DNA from: Bacillus paramycoides
GTDB taxonomy: Bacteria > Bacillota > Bacilli > Bacillales > Bacillaceae_G
Assembly (NCBI RefSeq): GCF_001884235.1
Contig: NZ_MAOI01000107.1
Coordinates: 90,435-154,434, forward strand
Reading direction: 5' to 3'
Length of the DNA stretch: 64,000 bases
Shown here one piece after another: positions 19,420 through 28,763 of the stretch (its first letter is position 1; every line of letters starts with the position of its first letter). The notes beneath the pieces were generated by a model, which saw only the letters and a list, made by a program, of their open reading frames with translations, searched no databases and was not told the DNA's origin. The position numbers and the translations under genes were made by a program.

Positions 19420-19752
19420 GTCGTTAATTCCAAATTGAGGATGCATAAAAGCATCATTTTTGTTATCAACCTCGTTTTTTAGTAGTTCTTGATTTTCTTC
19501 TGAAATCCACCCAATATCATTTGTAGGGTGTATCCATTCTTCCCCAGCCATAATGGCAGGATCTACCTCATCACTCCAATTAGTAAGAGGGCTGTTTTCA
19601 GAATTATATTTACTATCACCAATAACAACGTCGTATTGATTTACAAAAGGTTGTTGCATTTGTTTTCCCGTTCCTTTAAATGATGGGAAATTCATTTGAT
19701 GCGGGAGCGTTTCGTCTAAAATTGGCGATTGGATCGTTTCTTTCTCCTTCAA
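19417..19752 (-). CDS. Conserved small protein, probably DUF3905
   Basis: A 111-aa soluble acidic protein. I chose the TTG at 19752 because AAGGAG lies 8 nt upstream; an in-frame ATG at 19800 has no ribosome site. Recognisable segments are LPHQMNFPSFKGTGKQMQQ, SENSPLTNWSDEVDPAIMAG and EEWIHPTNDIGW. I associate these with the DUF3905 family from memory, with moderate certainty. No function is known. It has no signal peptide or membrane segment. It stands alone between a terminator and a divergent small gene. Confidence 0.72.
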   Translation of the reverse strand: MKEKETIQSPILDETLPHQMNFPSFKGTGKQMQQPFVNQYDVVIGDSKYNSENSPLTNWSDEVDPAIMAGEEWIHPTNDIGWISEENQELLKNEVDNKNDAFMHPQFGIND

Positions 19753-19900
19753 AGTAATCGCTCCTTTTTGTAATGATTTGTTCGTATGTAGTATTTCCAT
19801 CTATAAGCTCTTATGTACTTGTTAACACTTCCCAGTAATAATTATTTTAAGTTGTATCAAACTAGAATAGAAAGTTATTTAGTGAGAGCAGGTGAGTACG

Positions 19901-20053
19901 TTGGTAAAAAGAAAAGTAAAACAAAATGCAGCAATTAATAATAATAAAACTCCGAAAGAAAGCTTACCAGATGCAGAATTTGCATTAGAGTATGAAGGAG
20001 AAAATAGTGCAAAGTATGCTAATCGTAATTCAAAAAAAGGTAAACAAAAATGA
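19901..20053 (+). CDS. Small basic protein of unknown function (50 aa)
   Basis: A 50-codon gene starting at TTG 19901, with GCAGGTGAG just upstream and a strong terminator right after the stop. An in-frame GTG at 19892 is an alternative start. The product opens with VKRKVKQNAAINNNKTPKE, has a central acidic stretch PDAEFALEYEGENSAKY and ends in NSKKGKQK. The small, basic, low-complexity composition recalls minor spore proteins, but I do not recognise the family. It is divergent from the DUF3905-like gene. Confidence 0.7.
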   Translation: MVKRKVKQNAAINNNKTPKESLPDAEFALEYEGENSAKYANRNSKKGKQK

Positions 20054-20083
20054 GGCGTTTTTTACAAACGCCTCATTTTTTTG
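20051..20083 (+). terminator. Terminator after the 50-aa gene
   Basis: GAGGCGTTT pairs with AAACGCCTC, followed by TTTTTTT. The stem begins at the stop codon. Confidence 0.9.
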
Positions 20084-20174
20084 TGGGATTATAAAGGTTT
20101 TTTTAATTATTTGTAAATTTCGCATTTATTAATGGCAGAAAAATGCGAAAAAACATAGAAGTAGCAACGTATTA

Positions 20175-20200
20175 CACAAAAACAAACAACAAACAAAAGA
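20175..20200 (+). promoter_or_regulatory. Candidate DeoR-family operator before the phosphonate operon
   Basis: A run of A-rich half-sites (CAAAAACAAAC, then AACAAACAAAAG) lies about 85 nt before the first gene. DeoR-type regulators often bind CAAA-rich repeats, and a DeoR gene ends this cluster. No clear core promoter was picked out. Confidence 0.35.
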
Positions 20201-20281
20201 TTAATGTTGGTTTAATACTGCTTTTACACTAGTTGTATATATTTGAGTTGTACATAAGATTTGTAAAAGGAGAGAGAAACA

Positions 20282-21358
20282 GTGAAAAAAACAATCTTTA
20301 AAGCTGTAGCAACTGGAATGGTATTTTCGTTACTAATGGGGTGTGGTGCAAAGAAAGAAGAAAGTGCTGGAGCAAAAGTGAAAGATGATAAATTATCTGG
20401 ATCATTAACTGTTTACACAGCGATTGAAGAAGAGCTTGTACCAATTTATCTTGATTCCTTCAAAAAGAAATACCCAGATGTGAAGTTGAACATTGTTCGT
20501 GATTCAACAGGAGTTATTACAGCGAAATTGCTAGCTGAAGGAAAAAATACACAAGCAGATGTTGTATGGGGAACTGCGGCGTCTAGTCTATTAGCTTTAG
20601 AGAAAAAAGATATGTTAAAAGAGTACTCTCCTAAAGGAGCGGATCGTGTTCTTCCGCAATTTAAAGATGATAAGAAACCAGAAAAATGGGTAGGTAATAC
20701 TGCATTTATGACGGGAATTGCAGTGAATAAAGAAGAGTTAAAGAAGAAAAATTTACCGATGCCAGAATCATATGAAGATTTAACGAAACCAGAATATAAA
20801 GGAACGCTTGTTATGCCACATCCAGCTTCTTCTGGAACAGGATTTTTGACGGTTTCTGCATGGCTACAAATTATGGGAGAAGATAAGGGCTGGGATTACA
20901 TGAAGAAACTTCATGATAATATGGCAACTTATACTCATTCAGGTTCAAAACCAGCGAAATTAGCAGGTGCAGGTGAATATCCAGTTGGCGTATCGATGGT
21001 TTATAGTGCTTTGAAAGAGAAACAAAAAGGTGCACCTGTTGAAGTTGTTTTACCGAAAGAAGGATTAGGCTGGGAAGTAGAAGCGAACGCACTTATTAAG
21101 AAAGATAATGCAAAAAATGATAAATTAGCTCAAGCATTTTTAGACTGGGCAATTACAGATGATGTAATGAAGTTATACTTCGAGAAAAACGGATTTGCGA
21201 CAATTAAAAATGATTATAAACTTCCAGATGGATTCCCTAAAGATGTAACAGAAAAGTTATACAAAAAGAATGACTTCAAATGGGCAGCAGAAAATCGTGA
21301 CAAAATTTTAGAACGTTGGGAAAAAGAGTTTGGCCAAAAAGCAGAACCTAAAAAGTAA
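20282..21358 (+). CDS. phnS: Phosphonate ABC transporter substrate-binding lipoprotein (PhnS-like)
   Basis: A 358-aa exported binding protein. The GTG start follows AAAGGAGAGAG, and the signal peptide ends in the lipobox LLMGCG. The body has the class of the ferric/AEP binding proteins: SLTVYTAIEEELV, then DSTGVITAKLLAEG, ADVVWGTAAS and MPHPASSGTGFL. By context with phnW and phnX it should bind 2-aminoethylphosphonate outside the membrane. It is the first gene of a run spaced by 0-20 nt. The substrate is inferred from the operon. Confidence 0.85.
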   Translation: MKKTIFKAVATGMVFSLLMGCGAKKEESAGAKVKDDKLSGSLTVYTAIEEELVPIYLDSFKKKYPDVKLNIVRDSTGVITAKLLAEGKNTQADVVWGTAASSLLALEKKDMLKEYSPKGADRVLPQFKDDKKPEKWVGNTAFMTGIAVNKEELKKKNLPMPESYEDLTKPEYKGTLVMPHPASSGTGFLTVSAWLQIMGEDKGWDYMKKLHDNMATYTHSGSKPAKLAGAGEYPVGVSMVYSALKEKQKGAPVEVVLPKEGLGWEVEANALIKKDNAKNDKLAQAFLDWAITDDVMKLYFEKNGFATIKNDYKLPDGFPKDVTEKLYKKNDFKWAAENRDKILERWEKEFGQKAEPKK

Positions 21359-21377
21359 GTAAGTGGGAGAGAGAAAA

Positions 21378-22379
21378 ATGAGCGAATATTTATCAATTCA
21401 ACACATTCAAAAGCAATTTGATGCGTTTACAGCGTTAAAAGATATTTCTTTTACAGTGAAAAAAAATGAGTTTGTTTGTTTATTAGGCCCGAGTGGTTGT
21501 GGGAAAACGACGTTGCTTCGAATTTTAGCGGGGCTAGAAGAGGCAACAACAGGTAGTATAGCTGTGAATGGAACAGATATTACAGCATTGCCGCCTGGAA
21601 AGAGGAACTTCGGAATGGTTTTTCAATCATATGCATTATTTCCGAATTTAACAGCACTTGAAAATATTGAATACGGCTTAAAGACAAAAAAATATGGAAA
21701 AGCAGAAGTAAAAGAGAAAGCGCTAGCTGCGTTAGAACTTGTTGATTTGCTGAATGTAAAAGATAAATATCCTGCTCAAATGTCTGGTGGACAACAGCAG
21801 CGAGTAGCACTTGCACGTGCGCTCGCTCTGTCTCCGGATATTTTGTTACTCGATGAGCCGTTATCTGCTTTAGATGCAAAAGTACGTGAAAAATTGCGTA
21901 GAGAAATGCGTGATTTGCAAGAAAAAGTAGGAGTAACAACTATTATGGTAACGCATGATCAAGAAGAGGCATTAACGATGGCTGATAAAATTGTTGTAAT
22001 GAATCATGCGGAAATTATGCAGATTGGAACACCAGAGGAGATTTATCAAAGACCAGCCAATCCGTTTGTGGCAGATTTTATTGGCTCTATTAATTTCTTT
22101 TCGAAAAATAACGAAGAACATGCAATTCGTCCTGAACATGTAACAGTTGTACAAAAGGATGGAATTAAGACAGTTGTGGAAAGTATGGAGTTTCGTGGAT
22201 CTGTATACCGGACGGAAGTGCGGGTTATAGAAGAGAAAACACATCTTTATAATGATAAAATTGTAGTGGATATATTGGCATCGGAAGTAGAGGCAAAGGC
22301 TATTAGAAAAGGAAAGCCCATTCAAATCTCTTTCTCAGAAAATCATATGTTGTCATATGGAAAGAAGGTCATTGTATAG
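21378..22379 (+). CDS. phnT: Phosphonate ABC transporter ATPase (PhnT-like)
   Basis: A 333-aa ABC ATPase. Walker A is GPSGCGKTT, the Q loop lies in VFQSYALFPN, the signature is MSGGQQQRVALARALA, Walker B is ILLLDEPLSALD and the switch is VTHDQEEAL. A C-terminal TOBE-like region follows (about 240-333). I chose ATG 21378 after GGGAGAGAG rather than an in-frame GTG at 21363. It energises uptake with the fused permease whose start immediately follows the stop. Confidence 0.9.
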   Translation: MSEYLSIQHIQKQFDAFTALKDISFTVKKNEFVCLLGPSGCGKTTLLRILAGLEEATTGSIAVNGTDITALPPGKRNFGMVFQSYALFPNLTALENIEYGLKTKKYGKAEVKEKALAALELVDLLNVKDKYPAQMSGGQQQRVALARALALSPDILLLDEPLSALDAKVREKLRREMRDLQEKVGVTTIMVTHDQEEALTMADKIVVMNHAEIMQIGTPEEIYQRPANPFVADFIGSINFFSKNNEEHAIRPEHVTVVQKDGIKTVVESMEFRGSVYRTEVRVIEEKTHLYNDKIVVDILASEVEAKAIRKGKPIQISFSENHMLSYGKKVIV

Positions 22380-24137
22380 ATGGAGATGTTAGAAAACTAT
22401 AAGGTAGAAAGTACGAAAAAAAAGATTAAGAGAAGTATAGGAAAAGAGGAATGGATCCAAAGGCTCGTAATTATTGGTATGATTCTTTCCTTTCTTATCA
22501 TACTTGTATTACCGCTATTACAACTATTTACACAAGCTTTTTATGATAAAGATGGAGCTTTCGTTGGTTTAGCGAATTTCAGTAAATATTTCACAACACC
22601 AACTTTAGTTCAGTCATTACAAAATACCGTATGGATTTCGGGCACTACAACAATCATTTCAGTTGCATTGGCTTTCGCTTATGCATATGCGATTGCTCGT
22701 ACAAATGTTTTTGGAAAGCGTGTATTTCAATACGTAGCATTATTGCCATTGTTCGCGCCAACGATGATGCATGGTATTGCGCTTACCTATTTATTTGGTA
22801 ATCAAGGGTTAGTAACGAAAGGGATGTTTGGTTTATTTGAAGGTATACAAATCCCTTTATATGGCCCAGTAGGAATTGTAATGGCTGAAGTCATGTATAC
22901 ATTTCCACAAGCATTTCTTATATTATTAATTGCTTTTCAAGGCTCCGATTATCGTTTATATGAAGCTTCTAATATGTTAGGAGCGAGTAAAACAAAGCAG
23001 TTTTTCACTGTTACTTTACCTAGTGTAAAGTACGGATTAATTAGTGCAATGTTCGTTGTGTTTACACTTAGTTTCACTGATTTTGGAGCACCAAAAATTG
23101 TTGGTGGGCAATATAATGTACTTGCTACTGACGTATACAAGCAAGTAATTGGACAGCAAAATATGCCGATGGGTGCAACTGTCGGAATGATTTTATTAAT
23201 CCCAGCTATTTTTGCTTTTGCAGTTGATCGTATTACGCAAAGAAAGCAGGCGAATTTCTTATCTTCAAAAGCAGTACCATACAGAATAACAGCTAATAAG
23301 AAAAGAGATGTAATCTCATTCATATATTGTAGTGTAATTACTCTTATGATTATTCTTTTGTTTGTTGCAGTCGGCATTGCTGCAAGTGTGAAAGTATGGC
23401 CATATAATATGAGCTTTACATTTGAGCATTTTAATTTTTCAAGTTTAACAGGAGATGGACTTGAAGCGTTTAAAAATAGCGTAATTGTTTCAGCAATTAC
23501 AGCGGTTATTGGGGCGATTTTAACATTTGTATTCGCATATGCAATTGAGAAAATAGATCAGCTACAATTTTTCCGGAAAACAGGTTACTTTTTCTCTATC
23601 GTACCTTTGGCGATTCCAGGTTTAGTGCTTGGGTTAGGATACGTCTTTTTCTTTAGTCAACCAACGATTCAAATCCTTGGACTTTCAGTAACGAATCCGT
23701 TTCATTCCTTATATGGCACAATTGCCGTTTTAGTATTAGTAAATATCATTCATTTTTACTCTGTAACATTCGTTACGGCAACGACCGCTTTAAAGAAACT
23801 AGATCGAGAGTTTGAACTTGTTTCGCAGTCTATGGGCATTCCGTTTTATAAAACATTCCTTCGAGTAACAGTCCCGATGTGTTTACCAGCAATTTTAGAA
23901 ATGGTTATGTACTACTTCGTCAATTCAATGGTAACCGTATCGGCAGTTGTTTTCTTGTACGCAGCTGATTTTAAACTAGCTGCTGTATCAATTGTAAATA
24001 TGGATGATGCAGGAAATGTGGCACCAGCGGCTGCGATGAGCGTACTCATTGTTGTTACAAATATTGTAGTGAGAGTTTTATATGAATGGGGAACGAAAGC
24101 TCTTCGTAACCGAACGTCGCAATGGCAAAAAAGATAA
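22380..24137 (+). CDS. Fused phosphonate ABC permease (PhnU-PhnV-like)
   Basis: A 585-aa protein with about 12 membrane segments and two MetI-like permease halves in one chain. The first EAA loop is near YEASNMLGASKTKQFFTVTLP, except for its last residue outside the motif, and the second is near FELVSQSMGIPFYKTFLR. Systems of this kind often have two separate permeases (PhnU, PhnV); here they are fused head to tail, as in AfuB/FbpB-type iron transporters. It begins directly after the phnT stop codon. The substrate is inferred from phnX and phnW downstream. Confidence 0.88.
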   Translation: MEMLENYKVESTKKKIKRSIGKEEWIQRLVIIGMILSFLIILVLPLLQLFTQAFYDKDGAFVGLANFSKYFTTPTLVQSLQNTVWISGTTTIISVALAFAYAYAIARTNVFGKRVFQYVALLPLFAPTMMHGIALTYLFGNQGLVTKGMFGLFEGIQIPLYGPVGIVMAEVMYTFPQAFLILLIAFQGSDYRLYEASNMLGASKTKQFFTVTLPSVKYGLISAMFVVFTLSFTDFGAPKIVGGQYNVLATDVYKQVIGQQNMPMGATVGMILLIPAIFAFAVDRITQRKQANFLSSKAVPYRITANKKRDVISFIYCSVITLMIILLFVAVGIAASVKVWPYNMSFTFEHFNFSSLTGDGLEAFKNSVIVSAITAVIGAILTFVFAYAIEKIDQLQFFRKTGYFFSIVPLAIPGLVLGLGYVFFFSQPTIQILGLSVTNPFHSLYGTIAVLVLVNIIHFYSVTFVTATTALKKLDREFELVSQSMGIPFYKTFLRVTVPMCLPAILEMVMYYFVNSMVTVSAVVFLYAADFKLAAVSIVNMDDAGNVAPAAAMSVLIVVTNIVVRVLYEWGTKALRNRTSQWQKR

Positions 24138-24149
24138 GTAAGAAAGGTG

Positions 24150-24953
24150 ATGGATAAAATGAAAATGGAAGCAGTTATTTTTGATTGGGCAGGTACGACA
24201 GTTGATTACGGATGTTTTGCACCACTGGAAGTATTTATGGAGATTTTTCATAAACGTGGTGTTGAAATTACAGCTGAAGAAGCTCGTAAGCCAATGGGAT
24301 TATTAAAAATAGATCATGTAAGGGCACTAACAGAGATGCCTCGTATTGCGAGTGAGTGGAATCGTGTCTTCGGACAATTACCAACAGAAGCAGACATTCA
24401 TGAGATGTATGAAGAATTTGAAGAAATTCTCTTCGCCATTTTACCGCGCTATGTGTCGCCGATTAATGGAGTAAAAGAAGTGATTGCTTCATTACGAGAA
24501 AAAGGCATTAAAATTGGTTCAACAACTGGTTATACGAGAGAAATGATGGACATTGTAGCAAAGGGAGCAGCATTACAAGGATATAAACCTGATTTTCTCG
24601 TTACACCAGATGATGTTCCAGCAGGTCGTCCATACCCGTGGATGTGCTATAAAAATGCGATGGAACTTGGTGTATATCCAATGAATCATATGATGAAAGT
24701 TGGAGACACGGTATCAGATATGAAAGAGGGAAGAAATGCTGGAATGTGGACAGTTGGTGTAATTCTTGGCAGTAGTGAGCTCGGTTTAACGGAAGAGGAA
24801 GTTGAAAATATGAATCCGGTAGAGCTTCGCGGAAAAATGGAAGTGGTTCGTAATCGTTTCATTGAAAACGGGGCACACTTTACGATCGAAACGATGCAGG
24901 AACTCGAAAACGTAATTGAACATATCGAGAAACAAGAACTTATTATTTCATAA
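24150..24953 (+). CDS. phnX: PhnX, phosphonoacetaldehyde hydrolase (phosphonatase)
   Basis: A 267-aa HAD-superfamily enzyme that cleaves phosphonoacetaldehyde to acetaldehyde and phosphate. The nucleophile Asp12 is in FDWAGTTVDYG, and Lys53 in MGLLKIDH forms the Schiff base. Later HAD motifs are GSTTGYTREM and KVGDTVSDMKEGRNAG. With the start at 24150 these residues take the numbers published for the B. cereus enzyme. An ATG at 24159 is an alternative with a more usual gap from AAAGG. It follows the permease by 12 nt. Confidence 0.95.
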   Translation: MDKMKMEAVIFDWAGTTVDYGCFAPLEVFMEIFHKRGVEITAEEARKPMGLLKIDHVRALTEMPRIASEWNRVFGQLPTEADIHEMYEEFEEILFAILPRYVSPINGVKEVIASLREKGIKIGSTTGYTREMMDIVAKGAALQGYKPDFLVTPDDVPAGRPYPWMCYKNAMELGVYPMNHMMKVGDTVSDMKEGRNAGMWTVGVILGSSELGLTEEEVENMNPVELRGKMEVVRNRFIENGAHFTIETMQELENVIEHIEKQELIIS

Positions 24954-24968
24954 AAGGGGCACGGGATC

Positions 24969-26066
24969 ATGAATGAAAATCACTATTTATTACTAACGCC
25001 AGGACCATTAACGACAACAAAAACTGTAAAAGAAGTTATGTTATATGATTGGTGTACGTGGGATGTTGAATATAATACGATGGTGCAAGATGTAAGAAAT
25101 AGACTTGTATCATTGGCAACAAAGGAAGAAGAGAAATATACAACTGTTTTAATGCAAGGAAGCGGTACGTTTTCAGTTGAATCTGTAATTGGTTCTGTCG
25201 TTCCTAAAAACGGAAAGCTTCTCGTTTGTACAAATGGTGCGTACGGTAAGCGAATTGTGCAAATGGCAGAGATGTTACATATAGATGTGGTGGTCAGTCA
25301 AACAGAAGAGTGGGAGCCAACTAATATTATAGAAGTAGAAAAGTTATTGCAACAAGATAAAGAGATTACCCATATTGCAGTTGTTCATTGTGAAACAACA
25401 ACAGGTATTATTAATCCAATTGTAGATGTATGTAAATTAGGGAAGCAATACGGAAAAGTTACACTGGTTGATGCAATGAGTAGTTTCGGTGGTATTGAAA
25501 TAGATATTGCTGATTTGCAAATTGATTTTCTAATTAGTAGTGCGAATAAATGTATTCAAGGTGTTCCTGGATTCGGCTTTGTCATCGCAAAACGTGATGA
25601 ACTATTGAAATGTAAAGGGCAAGCCCGTTCTTTATCATTGGATTTATATGATCAGTGGGAAACGATGGAAGAACAAAATGGGAAATGGCGTTTTACTTCA
25701 CCAACTCATATTGTACGTGCTTTTTATCAGGCGTTGCTTGAATTAGAAGAAGAAGGCGGAGTAAGAGCACGTTACAATCGATATTATAATAATCAAAAAC
25801 TATTAGTGAACAGAATGAAGGAAATCGGCTTTAAGCCATTAGTAGATGAAAAATATCAATCTCCTATTATTACATCTTTCATTTATCCAGAAGGGGAATT
25901 CGAATTTCAACGATTATATAACGAATTAAAGCGTGATGGCTTTGTTATTTACCCTGGAAAAATTTCGAAAGTAGATACGTTCCGCATTGGAAATATCGGT
26001 GATGTACATGAAGAAGATATTAATCGTTTAGTTGATAGTATTGCTAAAGGAGTTGTTATAGGTTGA
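24969..26066 (+). CDS. phnW: PhnW, 2-aminoethylphosphonate:pyruvate aminotransferase
   Basis: A 365-aa class V PLP aminotransferase that converts 2-aminoethylphosphonate and pyruvate to phosphonoacetaldehyde and alanine, the step before PhnX. It begins [19 protein letters not shown]. The substrate loop is [12 protein letters not shown], the PLP-binding Asp is in [10 protein letters not shown] and the lysine is in [22 protein letters not shown] precedes the start. The next gene's TTG start overlaps the stop by 4 nt, implying coupled translation. Confidence 0.95.
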   Translation: MNENHYLLLTPGPLTTTKTVKEVMLYDWCTWDVEYNTMVQDVRNRLVSLATKEEEKYTTVLMQGSGTFSVESVIGSVVPKNGKLLVCTNGAYGKRIVQMAEMLHIDVVVSQTEEWEPTNIIEVEKLLQQDKEITHIAVVHCETTTGIINPIVDVCKLGKQYGKVTLVDAMSSFGGIEIDIADLQIDFLISSANKCIQGVPGFGFVIAKRDELLKCKGQARSLSLDLYDQWETMEEQNGKWRFTSPTHIVRAFYQALLELEEEGGVRARYNRYYNNQKLLVNRMKEIGFKPLVDEKYQSPIITSFIYPEGEFEFQRLYNELKRDGFVIYPGKISKVDTFRIGNIGDVHEEDINRLVDSIAKGVVIG

Positions 26067-27247
26067 AAGTATTTTGCTTAGGTGGAGCAGGTAAAATTTG
26101 TCGTGAAGCAATTTTAGATTTAGTTCAATTTTCATCTTTTGAGACGATTACAGTAGCCGATTTTAATGAAGAAGAGGGTCGTAAAGTAGTAGAGTGGTTA
26201 AATGATCCTCGTGTTGATTTTGTAAAAGTCGATGTGACAAATCATGAGGATACGGTAGCAAAAATGAAAGGCTATGACATTGTAATGGATGGCACGACGA
26301 TAAAGTTAAATGGACTGTCTACTCGCTGTATTGCGGAAGCTGGGTGTCACGGTGTGAACTTGAATGGATTTGGTGAAGAAAATGAATCCCATTCTATATT
26401 TGTTCAAAATGAAAAAACATGTTTACCTGGTTTTGGCATGACGCCAGGTGTAACGCAAATGATGGCAATGCATGCAGCAAATCAGCTAGATAGTGTAGAG
26501 TCAGTTCGTGTAAGTCACGGTTCGTATCGTCCAATTGCTTTTTCAGCATCAATTACAGAGACAACGACATATGAATATGATCCGCATTTACCATCGCGTA
26601 CAGTGTATGAAGACGGTGAGTTTAAGCAAGTGCCTCCGTTTGCGCGCCCAAGAGAAATTGAATTGCCAGCGCCTTACGGTAAAACAACACAGTATATAAT
26701 CCCGCATTCTGAAACGATTACGTTAGCAAAAGCACTAGAAAATAAAGGTGTCAAACTGATTGAAACAAGAGGAACTTGGCCAAAGCAAAATATGCAGCTC
26801 GTACGTGCCTTATATGATTACGGTATTTTACGTAATGATCAGATTGAAATAGACGGTAAAGAAATTGGTATTATGGATTGTATTTCGAAATATTTACTAC
26901 AATCGAAAGAAGGACAAGAAACAAAAATTTATGGTTATGCACTTCATGTAGAAGTAATAGGTATGAAAAATAATGAAAAACAGCGACATGTTTTATATCA
27001 TACACACCCGTTATCTGATGGATCAATTAAAGGATGGGAAGAATTAAGAGCCTATACGAGGAACGTCGGTATTCCATTTGGGATTGCTACAGAGTTAATG
27101 GCAAAAGGTGTTGTTAATAAAGTCGGTGTTTTAACGCCCGAAGAAGCTTTCGAAAATCCACAAATAATTTTTGATGAACTAGAAAAGCGCGGTATTCATA
27201 TTCATGAAGAGGTTTTTACTGAAAAAGAGAATTATAACTTGGTATAA
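26063..27247 (+). CDS. Saccharopine dehydrogenase-like oxidoreductase in the phosphonate operon
   Basis: A 394-aa protein with an N-terminal Rossmann fold ([19 protein letters not shown]) and [15 protein letters not shown], then the [17 protein letters not shown] segment of the saccharopine-dehydrogenase/carboxynorspermidine-synthase superfamily. The TTG start overlaps the phnW stop, with AAAGGAG 10 nt upstream, so it is translated with phnW. It is not part of the known PhnW-PhnX pathway. It could reduce or condense a phosphonate-derived aldehyde or process an N-modified aminophosphonate, but no function is shown. Confidence 0.8.
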   Translation: MKVFCLGGAGKICREAILDLVQFSSFETITVADFNEEEGRKVVEWLNDPRVDFVKVDVTNHEDTVAKMKGYDIVMDGTTIKLNGLSTRCIAEAGCHGVNLNGFGEENESHSIFVQNEKTCLPGFGMTPGVTQMMAMHAANQLDSVESVRVSHGSYRPIAFSASITETTTYEYDPHLPSRTVYEDGEFKQVPPFARPREIELPAPYGKTTQYIIPHSETITLAKALENKGVKLIETRGTWPKQNMQLVRALYDYGILRNDQIEIDGKEIGIMDCISKYLLQSKEGQETKIYGYALHVEVIGMKNNEKQRHVLYHTHPLSDGSIKGWEELRAYTRNVGIPFGIATELMAKGVVNKVGVLTPEEAFENPQIIFDELEKRGIHIHEEVFTEKENYNLV

Positions 27248-27287
27248 GCAAAGAATTTCATGAGGTAGATATAAATGGGGTGAAGCT

Positions 27288-28070
27288 ATGTCTGTAGTAG
27301 GAGAAGAAAGAAAGCGAACCATTCTTGAAAAGGTAGAGTTTAAAGGGAAAGTGAAAGTTTCGGAGTTAGCGAGAGAGTTTGCAGTATCAACAGAAACAAT
27401 TCGCCGTTATTTAGAAGAATTAGATCGTGAAAAAAAGCTGAAGAAAGTGTATGGAGGAGCTGTTCAACTTCCAGGAGCTGGGGTAGAGGCACCGATGTTA
27501 GAAAGAGAGATGCTGCATATAGAAGAGAAGAAAAGAATTGGTTATAAAGCAGCGACATTTGTGGAAGATGGTGATGTCATTGCCATTGATGATGGGAGCA
27601 CACCACTTCAAATGGTTCCATACCTTGTTCATCGCAAAAACTTGACAATTGTAACAAGTTCATTTCCAGTAGCAACACAATTAATATCTTCTATTAATAA
27701 AAAGATGTTTCATGGTGAAGTTCTATTTATTGGCGGAAAAGTATCTCCAAAGCATTCACGTGTGTCAGGATCTATTTCCCAGCAAGTTATCCATCAATTT
27801 CATTTTCATAAAGCGTTCGTTTCGATTGATGGATTGTTACCAAGTTTTGGGGTTTCCAGCTTTGAATTAGAAAAAGCGAAACTGTCAGAAGCGATGATTA
27901 AACTAGCTGAGAAAACATATATTTTATGTGATCATACAAAGGTAGGCGTAAAAGGGAATTATAGAATAGCGGGATTTTCTCGTATTCAACATGTCATTTG
28001 TGATAAGAAAATGCCATATAGTTTTGAAGAAGAAGCTAAAAAGCATAATATTCAATGGACTGTTTGCTAG
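27288..28070 (+). CDS. DeoR-family regulator of the phosphonate operon
   Basis: A 260-aa regulator. The N-terminal helix-turn-helix is KVKVSELAREFAVSTETIRR followed by YLEELDREKKLKKVYGGAV, the DeoR signature. The C-terminal sugar-isomerase-like sensor domain has DDGSTPLQM, VTSSFPVATQL, FIGGKVSPKHSR and CDHTKVG. It lies 40 nt after the dehydrogenase with GGGGTG as ribosome site, so it is probably the last gene of the operon and its regulator. The effector may be a pathway phosphonate or aldehyde; this is inference. Confidence 0.88.
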   Translation: MSVVGEERKRTILEKVEFKGKVKVSELAREFAVSTETIRRYLEELDREKKLKKVYGGAVQLPGAGVEAPMLEREMLHIEEKKRIGYKAATFVEDGDVIAIDDGSTPLQMVPYLVHRKNLTIVTSSFPVATQLISSINKKMFHGEVLFIGGKVSPKHSRVSGSISQQVIHQFHFHKAFVSIDGLLPSFGVSSFELEKAKLSEAMIKLAEKTYILCDHTKVGVKGNYRIAGFSRIQHVICDKKMPYSFEEEAKKHNIQWTVC

Positions 28071-28238
28071 CAATCCAGCTTTTATGGATAGGTGGAATCA
28101 CTTAACATAAATTTTGATATGATTTTGAATAGTGGAAGAAAAGATTTGTATTCGTGCAAAAAGTGGACACATTTTCTCATTTCCTTCATATAATTTACCA
28201 ATAGAAAAAAAGTTGGCTGGAGGAAAGAGGGGACGGGA

Positions 28239-28358
28239 ATGTCGGAACGGATATATAATAAACTTGTATTGTACACGAATATTTTGCAAAAAATCGGTGT
28301 TATTAATGAAAAAGAAAAAAGTGAAATTCTTCATACGATAGGTAAGAAGGCCCTTTGA
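28239..28358 (+). CDS. Possible 39-aa peptide of unknown function
   Basis: ATG 28239 follows AAAGAGGGG and opens a 39-codon frame, SERIYNKLVLYTNILQKIG... ending in HTIGKKAL. Its TGA lies inside a hairpin with a U-run. The amphipathic composition and the unit-like layout (ribosome site, frame, terminator) suggest a real short gene. Overlapping longer frames on both strands lack ribosome sites. I do not recognise the peptide. Confidence 0.5.
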   Translation: MSERIYNKLVLYTNILQKIGVINEKEKSEILHTIGKKAL

Positions 28359-28379
28359 ATAAAGGGCTTTTTATTTTTT
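28350..28379 (+). terminator. Terminator after the 39-aa frame
   Basis: GCCCTTT (28350-28356) pairs with AAAGGGC (28361-28367) across a GAAT tetraloop, followed by TTTTTATTTTT. Confidence 0.85.
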
Positions 28380-28406
28380 ATAGCCAGAAATATAAATTTA
28401 ATGTGA

Positions 28407-28706
28407 TTAAAAAATGTAACATACTTAACTTTAGCAGGTAATCAAATTGAAGATATTACACCGTTATACTCATTACATTTAAAAGATTTAGTATTAACAC
28501 GTAATAACGTTAAAGATTTATCGGGCATTGATCAAATGAATCAATTAGATGAATTATGGATCGGGAAAAATCAAATTGAAGATGTGACACCGCTTGCTAA
28601 AATGACTCATCTTAAAGTATTAGATTTACCTAATAATGAGAAAAATACGTTATTCTTTAATAAGAAGAATAACGTATTTTTTATATGTACAAGATTAAGT
28701 AGGTAA
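28407..28706 (+). pseudogene. Remnant of an internalin-type leucine-rich-repeat protein
   Basis: An open frame without a start codon, from just after a TGA (28404-28406) to a TAA at 28704. It encodes LTLAGNQIEDITPLYSLHLK, then DLVLTRNNVKDLSGIDQMN, then ELWIGKNQIEDVTPLAKM and LKVLDLPNN. These are three to four 22-residue LRRs of the InlA type (LxLxxNxIxDITPL). The N-terminal signal region and the C-terminal anchor are missing, and the reading frame runs into a terminator hairpin. It is a decayed fragment of a surface protein gene. Confidence 0.85.
28643..28684 (+). terminator. Terminator within the LRR remnant
   Basis: A perfect 15-bp stem, AAATACGTTATTCTT with AAGAATAACGTATTT, around a 7-nt loop and followed by a U-run. 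It is probably the original terminator of the LRR gene. Confidence 0.9.
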
Positions 28707-28763
28707 TAGACAGGAGTGTTTACGTGTGAGTCGCCTATTTTTACGAGGAGTGGTGAAACCGTA

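Noticed and set aside
28098-28341. Overlapping 69- and 78-aa frames on both strands
   Set aside because: Neither has a ribosome site; the 39-codon frame at 28239 has one and ends in a terminator.
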